DNA of 64,000 nucleotides from Flavobacteriaceae bacterium (GCA_947456955.1 CANGTQ010000002.1:248001-312000); one strand, 5' to 3'. Counted from the first letter of the stretch, positions 54,928 through 64,000 are shown. Numbers and translations are program-made. The notes: generated by a model from the sequence alone, not told the origin.

Positions 54928-54962
54928 AAAAAACCTTTTTCTTTTTAGAAAAGGGTTTTTTT
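54928..54962 (+). terminator. Terminator after SusD
   Basis: AAAAAACCTTTT pairs with AAAAGGGTTTTTT around a short loop, ending in T. It lies 21 bases past the stop codon. Confidence 0.8.
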
Positions 54963-54976
54963 AACTAATACAATTT

Positions 54977-56839
54977 ATGAAAACACTTTTTACTTTTTTA
55001 TTTTTTCCATTTTTTGTTTTCTGTCAAACCGTTGCAGAACGTCAGAAAATAGCCAATTCTTATAATCAGACAGAGATAGCTAATCTTATGAAAAGCTATG
55101 AAGCATTTTCTATTGTTCAGCAAAAAAGAATTGACGAGTATAAAAAACTACACCCATTTGTTGAGAGTGAAAAAATGTCCTTACAAAGAATAGAGGATGA
55201 TGGAACGCCAATCTTTTATACAACATTTAATGCTGGTTCTTCTAGAACTATAGGAACAAATAAAATGTATCCGGGAGGAACTCTTGGTTTAAATATTACA
55301 GGTGAAGGTATGATTGCCGGAGTTTGGGATGGTGGAAAAGTAAGAGATACACATCAAGAGTTTACAGGAGGAAAAATTGCCTTAAGTGATGCATCTGCAA
55401 CTTTAAGTTCTCATGGTACTCACGTTACCGGTACGATTATGGCTTCAGGTTTTAGCCCACTTAGAAAAGGAATTGCTTATGGAGCTCAGGCAAAGACGTA
55501 TGATTGGTCTTCAGATTATAATGAGATGCTAGCTTTTGGCTCTGCAGGTTATTTGGTTTCAAACCATTCTTACGGCTATATTGCATCGAGTTTGTCTGAT
55601 TCTAAGTTTGGACAATACGATACTTCCTCTATACAAATTGATAATGCATCCAATGCCAATCCATATTACCAGATATGCGTTGCTGCCGGAAATGATAGAG
55701 ATGATTTTGCAATTGCCCAAGTGGGTAATAAAGCTGGTTATGATTTACTTACCGGATTTGCCACTTCTAAAAATAGTCTAGTTGTTGCAGCTGTTAATGA
55801 AGTTTTGAATTATGCTAATGAAAGCAGTGTTGTCATGAGTTCCTTCAGTAACTTTGGCCCAACAGATGATGGTAGAATTAAACCCGATATTGCAGCAAAA
55901 GGTGTTGGAGTTAGCTCTTGTATTAGTAGTGGAGACGCATCATATGCATCTTATCAAGGGACATCAATGGCTGCGCCTGCAATAACAGGTATGGTATTGA
56001 TGCTTCAAAAACACTTTAATAATCTTAACCAAAGTGATTTTATGAGAGCATCTACTGTTCGAGGATTGATTTGCCATTCAGCTAAAGAAGCTGGGTTAAA
56101 TCCAGGTCCTGATTATGAGTTTGGTTGGGGATTAGCTAATGCTGAATTAGCCGCAAATATTATTACAAACAGAAATGTTTCATCTGTCCTAGAAGAAAAT
56201 ACATTAAATGGAAGTCAAACATTTACAAAACAAATTTCAATTTCATCTGTTCAAAAATTATCAGCTACAATTTGCTGGACTGACCCTAATGGACAAACAA
56301 ATGTTACAGGAGATACTGATAATAGAACACCTAGACTTAAAAATAATTTAGATTTAAAAATCTTAAAAGATGGTAATGTCTATTATCCATGGAAGTTAAA
56401 TGTTGATGACCCAACTTCCGCTGCAATAAATACAGAAGAAAATGACGTTGATAATGTCGAAAAAGTAGAAATCCCTAATGCAGAACCAGGTATTTATACT
56501 ATTCAAGTTACTCATAAAGGTTCACTAACAGGTGGCTCACAAGTGTTTTCATTGATTGCTAATGCAACTAACGGATTAAGCTTAAACACCAGAGATTTTG
56601 ACAAAGATAACAGTATCTTTATTTATCCAAATCCTGCAAGTAGCATTTTGAATTTTATTGTTAAAAACAACATCACTATTTCTACTATCACAATTAATGA
56701 TATTTCTGGAAAAGAAATATATAAATCAGGTAACGCAATAAATAATAGTATCGACGTTTCCAATCTTTCATCAGGTGTTTACTTTGTAACATTTAAATCT
56801 GATACTAGTTCGGTCACTAAGAAATTTATAAAAGAGTAA
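54977..56839 (+). CDS. Secreted S8 (subtilisin) peptidase with T9SS sorting domain
   Basis: A 620-residue protease. Signal peptide to about residue 17. The catalytic triad is visible: Asp118 (GVWDGG), His146 (SSHGTHVTG) and Ser330 (GTSMAAPA), with the oxyanion Asn239 (AAGND). The C-terminal region ends IFIYPNPASSILNFIV, ITINDISGKEIYKSG and GVYFVTFKSDTSSVTKKFIKE, a type A T9SS signal. So it is exported to the cell surface or medium to cut proteins. A terminator separates it from SusD, so it is its own unit. Confidence 0.95.
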   Translation: MKTLFTFLFFPFFVFCQTVAERQKIANSYNQTEIANLMKSYEAFSIVQQKRIDEYKKLHPFVESEKMSLQRIEDDGTPIFYTTFNAGSSRTIGTNKMYPGGTLGLNITGEGMIAGVWDGGKVRDTHQEFTGGKIALSDASATLSSHGTHVTGTIMASGFSPLRKGIAYGAQAKTYDWSSDYNEMLAFGSAGYLVSNHSYGYIASSLSDSKFGQYDTSSIQIDNASNANPYYQICVAAGNDRDDFAIAQVGNKAGYDLLTGFATSKNSLVVAAVNEVLNYANESSVVMSSFSNFGPTDDGRIKPDIAAKGVGVSSCISSGDASYASYQGTSMAAPAITGMVLMLQKHFNNLNQSDFMRASTVRGLICHSAKEAGLNPGPDYEFGWGLANAELAANIITNRNVSSVLEENTLNGSQTFTKQISISSVQKLSATICWTDPNGQTNVTGDTDNRTPRLKNNLDLKILKDGNVYYPWKLNVDDPTSAAINTEENDVDNVEKVEIPNAEPGIYTIQVTHKGSLTGGSQVFSLIANATNGLSLNTRDFDKDNSIFIYPNPASSILNFIVKNNITISTITINDISGKEIYKSGNAINNSIDVSNLSSGVYFVTFKSDTSSVTKKFIKE

Positions 56840-56859
56840 CTTTTTTATTCAATTATAGT

Positions 56860-56892
56860 AAAACCATCTCAATTAATTGAGGTGGTTTTTTT
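56860..56892 (+). terminator. Terminator after the S8 peptidase
   Basis: AAAACCATCTCAATT pairs with AATTGAGGTGGTTTT with one U-G pair, followed by T. Confidence 0.85.
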
Positions 56893-56918
56893 ATGATTTT
56901 ATTCCAAATTGTTTTATG

Positions 56919-56926
56919 TATTTTTG
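56919..56926 (+). promoter_or_regulatory. -7 box of the porin gene
   Basis: TATTTTTG, a TAnnTTTG match, 17 bases before the ATG at 56944. Confidence 0.6.
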
Positions 56927-56943
56927 CTTCGAAATATTTTAAG

Positions 56944-58857
56944 ATGAAATACTTATTTACTGTACTCTTTTTGTTAATTTTTTCAGTTGGTTTTTCTCAG
57001 GACGATCAATCAGATGCTGCTAAAAACATTACAAAGAAGCAACCTAAAGCAGCTTTTGATCAATACAGAATTATCTCTTTACAAAAAGACACAACTTATG
57101 TTGATACTTCTTTAACCATAAAAAAAGAATACGAATACAACTATTTGAGAAAAGATATTTTTGGATTACTTCCTTTCGCTAATGAAGGGCAAACCTATAC
57201 AGTGCTCAATTTCGGATTGAAAAATTTCACCTCTTTTCCGGAAATTGGTTTTTCGGGTAAACAGTTTAATTATTTAGGGGTTAATGATATCAACTATTAC
57301 TCTGTGGCAACTCCGGTAACTGAACTATATTTCAAAACAGTAATGGAACAAGGACAATCTGTTGATGCTTTTATTACAGTAAATACTTCGGAACGATTTA
57401 ACATGTCAGTTGCTTTCAAAGGATTGCGTTCGTTGGGTAAATATATTAACCAACTTTCGAGTACCGGAAATTTCAGGTTTACCTCCAGTTACAATACACT
57501 TAATAAAAGATATTATCTGAATTTTCATTTCACGGGACAAGATTTCCTTAACGGAGAAAATGGAGGAATTTCTTCAATTGAAGATTTTGAAAGCGGAGAC
57601 GGAGCTTTCGCTAACCGTGCCCGACTGGATGTATATTTAAAAGACGCCAAATCATTCATGAAAGGGAAAAGATATTTCTTTGATCATAATTTCAGAATCA
57701 ATAGCAAAAATGGAGGCAACAATTTATTTTTGACACACCAATTCAATTACGAAACGAAATTTTTTGAATACAATCAAAAAACAGTACCATCAACGGTTAA
57801 CAATGCTATAATTTATCGGTTCGGTGATTCGTATGTTACAAGTGATATCAACGACCAAACTCGTTATAACCGAATGTATAATAAAGTTGGGGCGATTTAC
57901 GAAAATTCTTTGCTAGGAAAATTTCAGTTCTTTGTCGAAGACTTCCGCTATAATTATTACTACAATAAGGTATTAATATTAGATTCGGGGACAATTCCAA
58001 GTTCTTTAAATGACAAAATCAATACGGTTGGCGGTCAATACGACTACAGAAAAAACAAATGGAACGGAACATTTACCTATTCCAATTCAATTTCAAACCA
58101 ACCAATGTCAAATTTTGATGCCAAACTAAACTTTAAATTCAACGATAAAAATGAATTTGTTTTTCAATATCAAATGCTGAATAAAATTCCGGACCATATT
58201 TATAATTTATACCAAAGCAGTTTTGTCGCCTATAATTGGCACAACGATTTCAAGAATGAGAAGATGAATAATATCGAAGCTACTGCCAAAACCCAATGGC
58301 TTGATGCTTCGTTGCAGCTAAGTTCCATCAAAGACCATTTGTATTTTAGTAACGATGCCACCGATTCGCAACAGCAAATTATCTCGCCTAAACAATATGA
58401 CAAAGCCATTAATTATTTGTCCGTAAAAGTTAGCCGCGAGTTCAAATGGTGGAAATTAGCTCTAGACAATACGGTGCTCTACCAACAAGTTGACCAGGAA
58501 AATGATGTGTTGAATGTGCCACAAATCGTGACTAGAAATTCACTTTACTTTACCAATTATTTTTTCAAAAAAGCAATGTACCTCCAAACGGGTTTTATAT
58601 TTAATTATTTCACAAAATATTACATCAATGATTACAATCCGGTAACTACTGAAGCTTTCGTTCAAAATCAAAGAAAGGTTGGCGATTTCCCAATGCTGGA
58701 TTTCTTTATCAATGCAAGAATTCGCCAGACCAGGATTTTCCTGAAAGCAGAACACTTCAATTCCAAAATGACCGGGAATAATTTCTACACAGCACCCAAT
58801 TATCCGTATCGTGATTTCATGATTCGGTTTGGTCTAGTTTGGAATTTCTTTCAATAG
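56944..58857 (+). CDS. Putative outer-membrane porin
   Basis: A 637-residue protein with a signal peptide (MKYLFTVLFLLIFSVGFS). The pattern is a long beta-barrel with many aromatic alternations and an aromatic last residue (LVWNFFQ). The N-terminal KKEYEYNYLRKDIFGLLPFANEGQTY fits the Bacteroidota putative-porin family. Substrate unknown. The longer frame from 56893 begins inside the terminator and promoter; ATG 56944 is the start. Confidence 0.85.
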   Translation: MKYLFTVLFLLIFSVGFSQDDQSDAAKNITKKQPKAAFDQYRIISLQKDTTYVDTSLTIKKEYEYNYLRKDIFGLLPFANEGQTYTVLNFGLKNFTSFPEIGFSGKQFNYLGVNDINYYSVATPVTELYFKTVMEQGQSVDAFITVNTSERFNMSVAFKGLRSLGKYINQLSSTGNFRFTSSYNTLNKRYYLNFHFTGQDFLNGENGGISSIEDFESGDGAFANRARLDVYLKDAKSFMKGKRYFFDHNFRINSKNGGNNLFLTHQFNYETKFFEYNQKTVPSTVNNAIIYRFGDSYVTSDINDQTRYNRMYNKVGAIYENSLLGKFQFFVEDFRYNYYYNKVLILDSGTIPSSLNDKINTVGGQYDYRKNKWNGTFTYSNSISNQPMSNFDAKLNFKFNDKNEFVFQYQMLNKIPDHIYNLYQSSFVAYNWHNDFKNEKMNNIEATAKTQWLDASLQLSSIKDHLYFSNDATDSQQQIISPKQYDKAINYLSVKVSREFKWWKLALDNTVLYQQVDQENDVLNVPQIVTRNSLYFTNYFFKKAMYLQTGFIFNYFTKYYINDYNPVTTEAFVQNQRKVGDFPMLDFFINARIRQTRIFLKAEHFNSKMTGNNFYTAPNYPYRDFMIRFGLVWNFFQ

Positions 58858-58890
58858 TTTTTTTGGGCTTGAAAACGCGCTGTCCACTAA

Positions 58891-58920
58891 CACGAGCGAA
58901 GCTAACTGGCGAAGCAATCT
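58891..58920 (+). repeat. Dispersed repeat, copy 4
   Basis: CACGAGCGAAGCT, then AACTGGCGAAGCAATCT. Nearly identical to 9531-9561. It lies in the 233-base spacer before the CBS-domain gene. Confidence 0.8.
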
Positions 58921-59050
58921 TTTGTCTCGTTTTGAGAACAAGACAAAAGTATGCCATTACCATCACTCAAGCTAACGTTTTCGAATTAACGTTCTCCAAA
59001 CTTGCAAACATTCTTTTTATCAATATCTTTGTAGCCACAAATAAAAAGAC

Positions 59051-59086
59051 TCAGTAACTCAGCTACTCAGTAACTCAGCAACTTAA
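59051..59086 (+). repeat. Octamer repeat before the CBS-domain gene
   Basis: Units ACTCAGTA, ACTCAGCT, ACTCAGTA and ACTCAGCA, ending a few bases before the ATG at 59091. The same octamer words occur at 35050-35088. Confidence 0.8.
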
Positions 59087-59090
59087 AGAA

Positions 59091-60452
59091 ATGACATACT
59101 CAGAAAACATATTAGGAACTATCGGCAACACACCATTAGTAAAACTTAACAAAGTAGTAGAAGGGATTGATGCCTTGCTTTTAGCCAAAGTAGAAACCTT
59201 CAACCCAGGCAATTCTACCAAAGACCGAATGGCACTTAAAATGGTAGAAGATGCCGAAGCCGACGGTAGATTAAAACCAGGAGGAACCATTATCGAAGGA
59301 ACCTCTGGAAATACCGGAATGGGATTGGCGCTTGCAGCTATTGTTAAAGGATACAAATGTATTTTTGTTATTACCGATAAGCAGTCTAAAGAAAAAATGG
59401 ATATACTTCGTGCTGTTGGTGCAAAAGTAATTGTTTGTCCAACCGATGTTGAACCAACAGATCCTCGTTCTTATTATTCGGTTTCCAAAAGATTAGGAAC
59501 CGAAATCCCAAATTCATGGTACGTAAATCAATACGATAATCCATCCAATGCTGTGGCTCATTACGAACAAACCGGACCTGAAATTTGGGATCAAACCGAT
59601 GGGAAAGTTACCCATTTCGTAGTTGGAGTAGGAACAGGCGGAACCATATCTGGAATTGGAAAATACCTAAAAGAGAAAAATCCAAACATAAAAGTTTGGG
59701 GGATTGACACTTATGGCTCTGTTTTCAAAAAATACCATGAAACCGGAATTTTTGACGAGAACGAAATCTACTCTTATATCACTGAAGGAATTGGAGAAGA
59801 CATTCTTCCTAAAAATGTTGACTTTTCAGTTATCGATGGTTTTACTAAAGTAACCGATAAAGACGCTGCAGTTTACACCAGAAGAATTGCACTAGAAGAA
59901 GGAATATTTGTAGGGAATTCTGCCGGAGCCTGTGTCAAAGGGTTACACCAATTAAAAGAGCATTTCAAAAAAGATGATGTTGTTGTAGTGTTGTTTCACG
60001 ATTCGGGAAGTCGATATGTTGGTAAAATGTTCAATGACGATTGGATGCGGGAAAGAGGATTTTTGGATGAAGAAATTACAAAAGCTGAAGACGTAATTAA
60101 AGATCATAAAGACAAACCATTGATAGTAGTTCGCACTGAGGAATTGGTTTCTCATGCGATAGAAAGATTAAAAAAATATAAAATTTCTCAGATTCCAGTT
60201 ATTGATTCTACGGGTTTTGTAGGTAGCTTAGATGAAACGGATTTATTCAGAAGTTATGTAGAAGATAAAAACATAGCAGAAAAGCCAATTCGCGAAATTA
60301 TGGGTAAGCCCTATCCAATAGTAAATGCTAATGCTCCTATTGAAGAAGTTTCAAAATTATTCAATAAAGATAATCAAGCCGTATTAGTTGATTTAGGAAA
60401 TGGCAAATACCATATTATTACCAAACACGATATTATTGGTTCGATAAAATAG
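59091..60452 (+). CDS. Cysteine/cystathionine synthase with CBS domains
   Basis: A 453-residue protein. Residues 1-about 325 are a fold type II PLP enzyme of the CysK/CBS group: NPGNSTKDRMALKM with the PLP lysine, GTSGNTGMGLA, VGTGGTISGIGKYLK. Residues about 335-453 carry two CBS motifs, which usually bind adenosyl ligands and regulate the enzyme. The layout matches cystathionine beta-synthase of bacteria and animals. Whether it makes cystathionine or cysteine is not clear. Confidence 0.92.
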   Translation: MTYSENILGTIGNTPLVKLNKVVEGIDALLLAKVETFNPGNSTKDRMALKMVEDAEADGRLKPGGTIIEGTSGNTGMGLALAAIVKGYKCIFVITDKQSKEKMDILRAVGAKVIVCPTDVEPTDPRSYYSVSKRLGTEIPNSWYVNQYDNPSNAVAHYEQTGPEIWDQTDGKVTHFVVGVGTGGTISGIGKYLKEKNPNIKVWGIDTYGSVFKKYHETGIFDENEIYSYITEGIGEDILPKNVDFSVIDGFTKVTDKDAAVYTRRIALEEGIFVGNSAGACVKGLHQLKEHFKKDDVVVVLFHDSGSRYVGKMFNDDWMRERGFLDEEITKAEDVIKDHKDKPLIVVRTEELVSHAIERLKKYKISQIPVIDSTGFVGSLDETDLFRSYVEDKNIAEKPIREIMGKPYPIVNANAPIEEVSKLFNKDNQAVLVDLGNGKYHIITKHDIIGSIK

Positions 60453-60491
60453 GCAGAAGGGAATAGAGATAAGGCAAAAGTTTTATCCCTT

Positions 60492-62141
60492 TTACTCTCC
60501 TAACAAAACTCCCGAAATATTCCACGAGCTAAAACTACTTCCTTCTGGCAAACCTTGTGGTATTTTAATATGTATGGTATGATTCCCAGCTTCTAAATCG
60601 CCCAAGTCAATAAATATTGGATTCGTCACTGTTCCCGGACACCAATTGGCTCTACTATAATCAGAAGAAGATAAGCCATTAGGAAAATTTCCCGATGCCG
60701 GATTCGATAAACGGTAAGAGCCACAATCCTGTCGCCATGGCGTAAAACTAAATGTTTCTTTTCCGTCAAGGTAAATCGTATTTTTCTTTGGCACAAACTC
60801 ATCGCCATTTTCCCAACCACCATGACCAGTTGTGATGTAACGAAGCTTGCAATTTTTCATAGGTTTGTCCAATTTAAAAGTAACTTCCAAACCTTTGTCG
60901 GAACTGAACATAGTTCCATATTCCTGTCCCGCCATTTCCATAATGTTATTGGTGCAAAAAAGCGGAACGATTTGCGTTGGGGTAACTTTGCTTTCTTCCT
61001 CATCGTGTATAGTAATATTAGCAGAAACTTTGTGTCCGCCTTTATCATAATTACCAATGTTAATGCCAATCCAAACTTCTTGATTACTTAGTAAACTTCT
61101 TAAATCAGAAACATCCTGACGGTACAATACATTTTCTGCCCAAGTTTTATCTTTGAGCTGTAAGTTGTTGTATTGCTTCACTCCAAATGGTGTAAAGAAA
61201 CGCATCAATTCCACCACTGGATTATAGTTTTCAGTTGCAACTACACCTTGGTATTCTTTACCGTTTCCGTTGTTGTAAATTGGCAATGTCTTTGCTCCGT
61301 TTTGCAAACCATCCAAAAAGGATAGTGTTTTATTGTTTGGAATGATAAAAAAAGAACCCGTTCTATCGTAAGCATCGCCATTAGATTGTTCAGTAACATC
61401 AACAAAAATCTGACTACCGACTTTTATCTCAGGAATTTTTATTTTTCTGACAGCAATCGTTCCGTTGGCAAATCGGAGAATGCTATCATTAGACTTTGAT
61501 GTTTCCGAAAAATTGATGATTTGGTCTTTGAACACATTAATAGTAGTAAAGCGACTTTTCCAAAGTAAATCTTTGTATGTTAGCATATCTATTGATTTAG
61601 ATATATCCGGATCTGTCGGAAACTTTTTTATTCTCTCGATTTTTGTTGCTTTTATGACAAAATTACCATTCCGAACCATTTCTAAAACCAGACCTAGATT
61701 CTGCCCTAAAATAGTTGGCGCTCCTTTTACTTTTAATTCATTAGTATACCAAAGCTCTATATTATTGGAGTTAACAATTGTCTTGGCTTTTTTGCAATTG
61801 TAACCTAAAATCTTTTTGGTATCATTTAGATATTCGAAAGTTTGTTTTCCGAGTGAAACACTGTCTTTTGAATTTATAGTTTTTGTTGCATCCAAATCTG
61901 CAACTTGGCTGAAGGAATTTGTTTTTCTATCTACAAAAATAATCTCATTTGGGAAATCAGCTTTCCCATTAAAAATACTTTGCGAACCTATCTGAGTAAC
62001 TTCAGAACTGGTAAATACCAAAATTGGATCTTGATTTTCAATCAAACTCCCATTAGAACTTTTGAGATAAGTGATTTTATAGTTTTGGGAAAAAGCATTT
62101 CCATAAACTAGTAGTAAAACAATAAAAAGTAATTTTTTCAT
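60492..62141 (-). CDS. Secreted PNGase F-like peptide N-glycosidase with N-terminal extension
   Basis: A 549-residue exported protein (MKKLLFIVLLLVYGNAFSQ). Residues about 20-200 look like a GLPGLI-type domain (ILGYNCKKAKTI, IELWYTNELKVKGAP). The rest is homologous to PNGase F: GDAYDRTGSF with Asp259 at the place of PNGase F Asp60, RFFTPFGV, TTGHGGWENGDEFVPKKNTIYLDG with Glu448 matching Glu206, and ANWCPGTVTNPIFIDLGDL. It would release N-glycans from glycoproteins. The extra N-terminal domain recalls PNGase F-II. Asn361 appears to replace Glu118 of PNGase F by my alignment. Confidence 0.85.
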   Translation of the reverse strand: MKKLLFIVLLLVYGNAFSQNYKITYLKSSNGSLIENQDPILVFTSSEVTQIGSQSIFNGKADFPNEIIFVDRKTNSFSQVADLDATKTINSKDSVSLGKQTFEYLNDTKKILGYNCKKAKTIVNSNNIELWYTNELKVKGAPTILGQNLGLVLEMVRNGNFVIKATKIERIKKFPTDPDISKSIDMLTYKDLLWKSRFTTINVFKDQIINFSETSKSNDSILRFANGTIAVRKIKIPEIKVGSQIFVDVTEQSNGDAYDRTGSFFIIPNNKTLSFLDGLQNGAKTLPIYNNGNGKEYQGVVATENYNPVVELMRFFTPFGVKQYNNLQLKDKTWAENVLYRQDVSDLRSLLSNQEVWIGINIGNYDKGGHKVSANITIHDEEESKVTPTQIVPLFCTNNIMEMAGQEYGTMFSSDKGLEVTFKLDKPMKNCKLRYITTGHGGWENGDEFVPKKNTIYLDGKETFSFTPWRQDCGSYRLSNPASGNFPNGLSSSDYSRANWCPGTVTNPIFIDLGDLEAGNHTIHIKIPQGLPEGSSFSSWNISGVLLGE

Positions 62142-62197
62142 TACAAAAAATTTTAATATTAAAGTAATTTTCTTACTTTAGTTAAAAATTTGGAATC

Positions 62198-63466
62198 GTG
62201 AAAGAAGATTTTCTTCATTATGTATGGCAATATAAGAAGTTTGACTTTTCTAACCTAACAACTGTTTCGGGAGAAGTGCTTACCATATCTAATTGTGGAA
62301 ATTATTTGCAACAAACTGGACCTGATTTTTTTAATGCCCAAATTAGTATTGGAAATCAGAAATGGGCTGGAAATATTGAAATTCACATCAAATCTTCCGA
62401 TTGGTATTTGCATCATCACGAAAAAGACGCGAATTATGATAACGTAATTCTGCATGTAGTTTGGGAACACGACACGCCAGTTTTCAGAAAAGACAATACT
62501 GAAATTCCGGTTTTGGAACTTAATAAATATATATCAAACAAAGAGTTAGAAAATTACCAGTCGTTGACATCTAAAAAATCCTGGATTTATTGTGAAAGTC
62601 AAATCGATACTATAGATTATTTTGTCTTTCAAAATTGGCAAGAACGATTGTTTATTGAACGATTAGAACGAAAATACAGGCCGATAGAACAACTGCTTAA
62701 GGAAACTGAAAATAATTGGGAGGCGGTTTTGTTTTGTATGCTGTCAAAGAATTTTGGTTTGAATACGAATGGAGAAACATTTTTGAAAATAGCCAAATCA
62801 ATTCCGTTTCCGATTATAAGAAAAGAAAGTGTTGAAGTTGAAAATATAGAAAGTTTGCTTTTTGGAATGGCAGATATGTTTCCGGTTGATGCCGAGGATA
62901 ATTATACTAAAGAGTTGAAAAAACGATTTTACTATATTATTCAAAAGTATAGCTTGAAAGAGATAATTACTGAACCGGTTCAGTTTTTTAAACATCGCCC
63001 CGATAATTTTCCGACTATACGTTTGGCACAATTGGCAATGCTTTATCACAAGCAGCAAAACTTATTTTCAAAAGTGATAGTAGCTAAAACGGTGAAAGAG
63101 TTGCGCCAGCTATTTGATATTACGATTTCTGATTATTGGCAAACGCATTATCAGTTTGATAAGGCAAGTCCCAAGAAGAAAAAACAGTTTTCAAAATCGT
63201 TCATCGATTTGCTGGTTATCAATACTATTGTTCCAATTCAGTTTGCCTATGCTAAAAGTCAGGGTAAAGAAACATCAGAATCTTTGATAGATTTGCTCCG
63301 GGAAGTTGCAGCCGAGAAAAATATAATCATTGAAAAATTTTCAAATTTCGGAATTAAAGCCAAGAATGCTTTTGAAACCCAATCGCTGTTACAATTAAAA
63401 AATGAATATTGCAATCATGGTAAATGTTTACAATGCACAGTTGGGATTCAGTTATTAAAAGCGTAA
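62198..63466 (+). CDS. DUF2851 family protein
   Basis: A 422-residue protein with the usual DUF2851 start MKEDFLHYVWQYKKFDFSNL and WAGNIEIHIKSSDWYLHHHEKDANYDNVILHVVWEHD. The last 40 residues carry a Cys pattern (CNHGKCLQCTVG). The family is common in Bacteroidota and of unknown function. It starts with GTG at 62198, as no ATG precedes the conserved start. It is divergent from the PNGase gene by 56 bases. Confidence 0.88.
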   Translation: MKEDFLHYVWQYKKFDFSNLTTVSGEVLTISNCGNYLQQTGPDFFNAQISIGNQKWAGNIEIHIKSSDWYLHHHEKDANYDNVILHVVWEHDTPVFRKDNTEIPVLELNKYISNKELENYQSLTSKKSWIYCESQIDTIDYFVFQNWQERLFIERLERKYRPIEQLLKETENNWEAVLFCMLSKNFGLNTNGETFLKIAKSIPFPIIRKESVEVENIESLLFGMADMFPVDAEDNYTKELKKRFYYIIQKYSLKEIITEPVQFFKHRPDNFPTIRLAQLAMLYHKQQNLFSKVIVAKTVKELRQLFDITISDYWQTHYQFDKASPKKKKQFSKSFIDLLVINTIVPIQFAYAKSQGKETSESLIDLLREVAAEKNIIIEKFSNFGIKAKNAFETQSLLQLKNEYCNHGKCLQCTVGIQLLKA

Positions 63467-63513
63467 TTTTTTATGTGGTTCAAATTAGTATATTTACTCT
63501 AAAATTATAACAA

Positions 63514-63741
63514 TTGTCAGTAGTTATTCAATTAAAATATTTCTTCGAAAAACATGGTTTTCATGTTTCTTCCCGCTTGGCGGATAAGCTCGGAATGCGG
63601 GCATCTAATGTGCGTTTGTTTTTTATCTACATTACTTTTGTCACGGCAGGTTTGTGGTTTGGCGTATATCTAACTTTAGCTTTTTGGATTAGATTAAAAG
63701 ATTTAATTAGGGGTAAACGAACTTCTGTTTTTGATTTGTAG
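63514..63741 (+). CDS. PspC-domain small membrane protein
   Basis: A 75-residue protein with one or two membrane helices (VRLFFIYITFVTAGLWFGVYLTLAFWI) preceded by LADKLGMRASNVRLFF, which matches the PspC fold. PspC-like proteins take part in envelope stress responses; a single short domain gives little more. The start is a TTG at 63514, as no ATG or GTG is available. The next gene starts 3 bases later. Confidence 0.75.
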   Translation: MSVVIQLKYFFEKHGFHVSSRLADKLGMRASNVRLFFIYITFVTAGLWFGVYLTLAFWIRLKDLIRGKRTSVFDL

Positions 63742-63744
63742 AAA

Positions 63745-64000
63745 TTGGAAAGCAATGAATCCATAGTAAAATCCTTTTTAACCTATTCGAAAAGTCAACG
63801 AATTGGAATCCTATTGTTTTTTGGGATTATCATTTTGGTTCAAGGCATTTATTTTTTCTATGACTTTACAGCTAAAGAAACTATTGATAAAGAGCAATCC
63901 AAATGGTTAGCTCTTCAAAGCACTATTGATAGTCTAAAACTTAATAACAAAAATTATAAACCCACGATTTATCCTTTCAATCCCAATTTCATAACCGATT
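63745..64000 (+). CDS. ComEA-like helix-hairpin-helix protein, N-terminal part
   Basis: The frame is open from TTG 63745 to the window end (85 codons). It begins MESNESIVKSFLTYSKSQ, then a membrane helix (IGILLFFGIIILVQGIYFF), then a linker and the stretch YKPTIYPFNPNFITD. The IYPFNPNFI stretch is typical of the region before helix-hairpin-helix repeats in Flavobacterium ComEA-type proteins, which bind DNA. The DNA-binding repeats lie past the edge, so this is a partial call. Start follows the preceding gene by 3 bases. Confidence 0.6.
   Translation, partial: MESNESIVKSFLTYSKSQRIGILLFFGIIILVQGIYFFYDFTAKETIDKEQSKWLALQSTIDSLKLNNKNYKPTIYPFNPNFITD

Overview
The window reads as a chromosomal segment of a Flavobacteriaceae bacterium, most likely Flavobacterium or a close relative. 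The DNA is AT-rich. Secreted proteins carry Bacteroidota signal peptides and type IX secretion (T9SS) C-terminal domains. There is a SusC/SusD pair, a fused E1 alpha/beta 2-oxoacid dehydrogenase and a PNGase F homologue. Many genes follow the Bacteroidota -7 promoter box TAnnTTTG and lack a Shine-Dalgarno sequence. I see no transposase, integrase, phage gene or CRISPR array.

Layout. 1-3.6 kb: end of a lipid kinase, a FemAB/GNAT-like transferase, a leucine-rich-repeat protein, a J-domain/KTSC protein and an initiator tRNA. 3.6-9.3 kb: GTPases era and der, then a minus-strand group M23 peptidase > MerR > LemA > TPM > TPM. 9.6-15.2 kb: alaS, an ABC exporter and a GSCFA protein. 15.2-32.2 kb: a TetR regulator followed by a co-directional run with the aerobic phenylacetyl-CoA pathway (paaE-A-B-C-D-G-H-I-J-Z-F-Y), then a 2-oxoacid dehydrogenase E2, a branched-chain-type aminotransferase and a fused E1. 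No phenylacetate-CoA ligase (paaK) is present. 32.4-35.7 kb: a DUF4136 lipoprotein, urocanate hydratase and two small proteins. 35.7-42.4 kb: two divergent secreted T9SS proteins with related C-terminal regions. 42.4-50 kb: a PLP deaminase-like enzyme, a LysM muramidase, hemL, two Spy-like proteins, lysS, lipB and rnhB. 50-64 kb: SusC/SusD, a T9SS subtilisin, a porin, a CBS-domain cysteine/cystathionine synthase, a PNGase F homologue, DUF2851, a PspC-like protein and the start of a ComEA-like protein.

How the genes work together. The paa genes activate, epoxidise, isomerise, open and beta-oxidise phenylacetyl-CoA. A palindrome (15866-15885) at the predicted transcription start before paaE is a good operator candidate for the adjacent TetR protein. 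The missing ligase, together with the aminotransferase/E1/E2 genes downstream, suggests that phenylalanine could be fed in as phenylpyruvate and decarboxylated directly to phenylacetyl-CoA. The SusC/SusD pair, the secreted protease and the PNGase F homologue could together serve glycoprotein or peptide scavenging.

The least expected layer is small repeats. Gene spacers hold tracts with a 7- or 8-base period, long perfect hairpins and dispersed palindromes. Some of this material lies inside genes: a 21-base palindrome sits in frame in alaS and adds seven residues to the catalytic domain; a close relative interrupts another repeat at 32311-32330, which fixes its borders; heptamer tracts encode both linkers of the E2 protein; and a four-copy heptamer encodes the start of a TPM protein.
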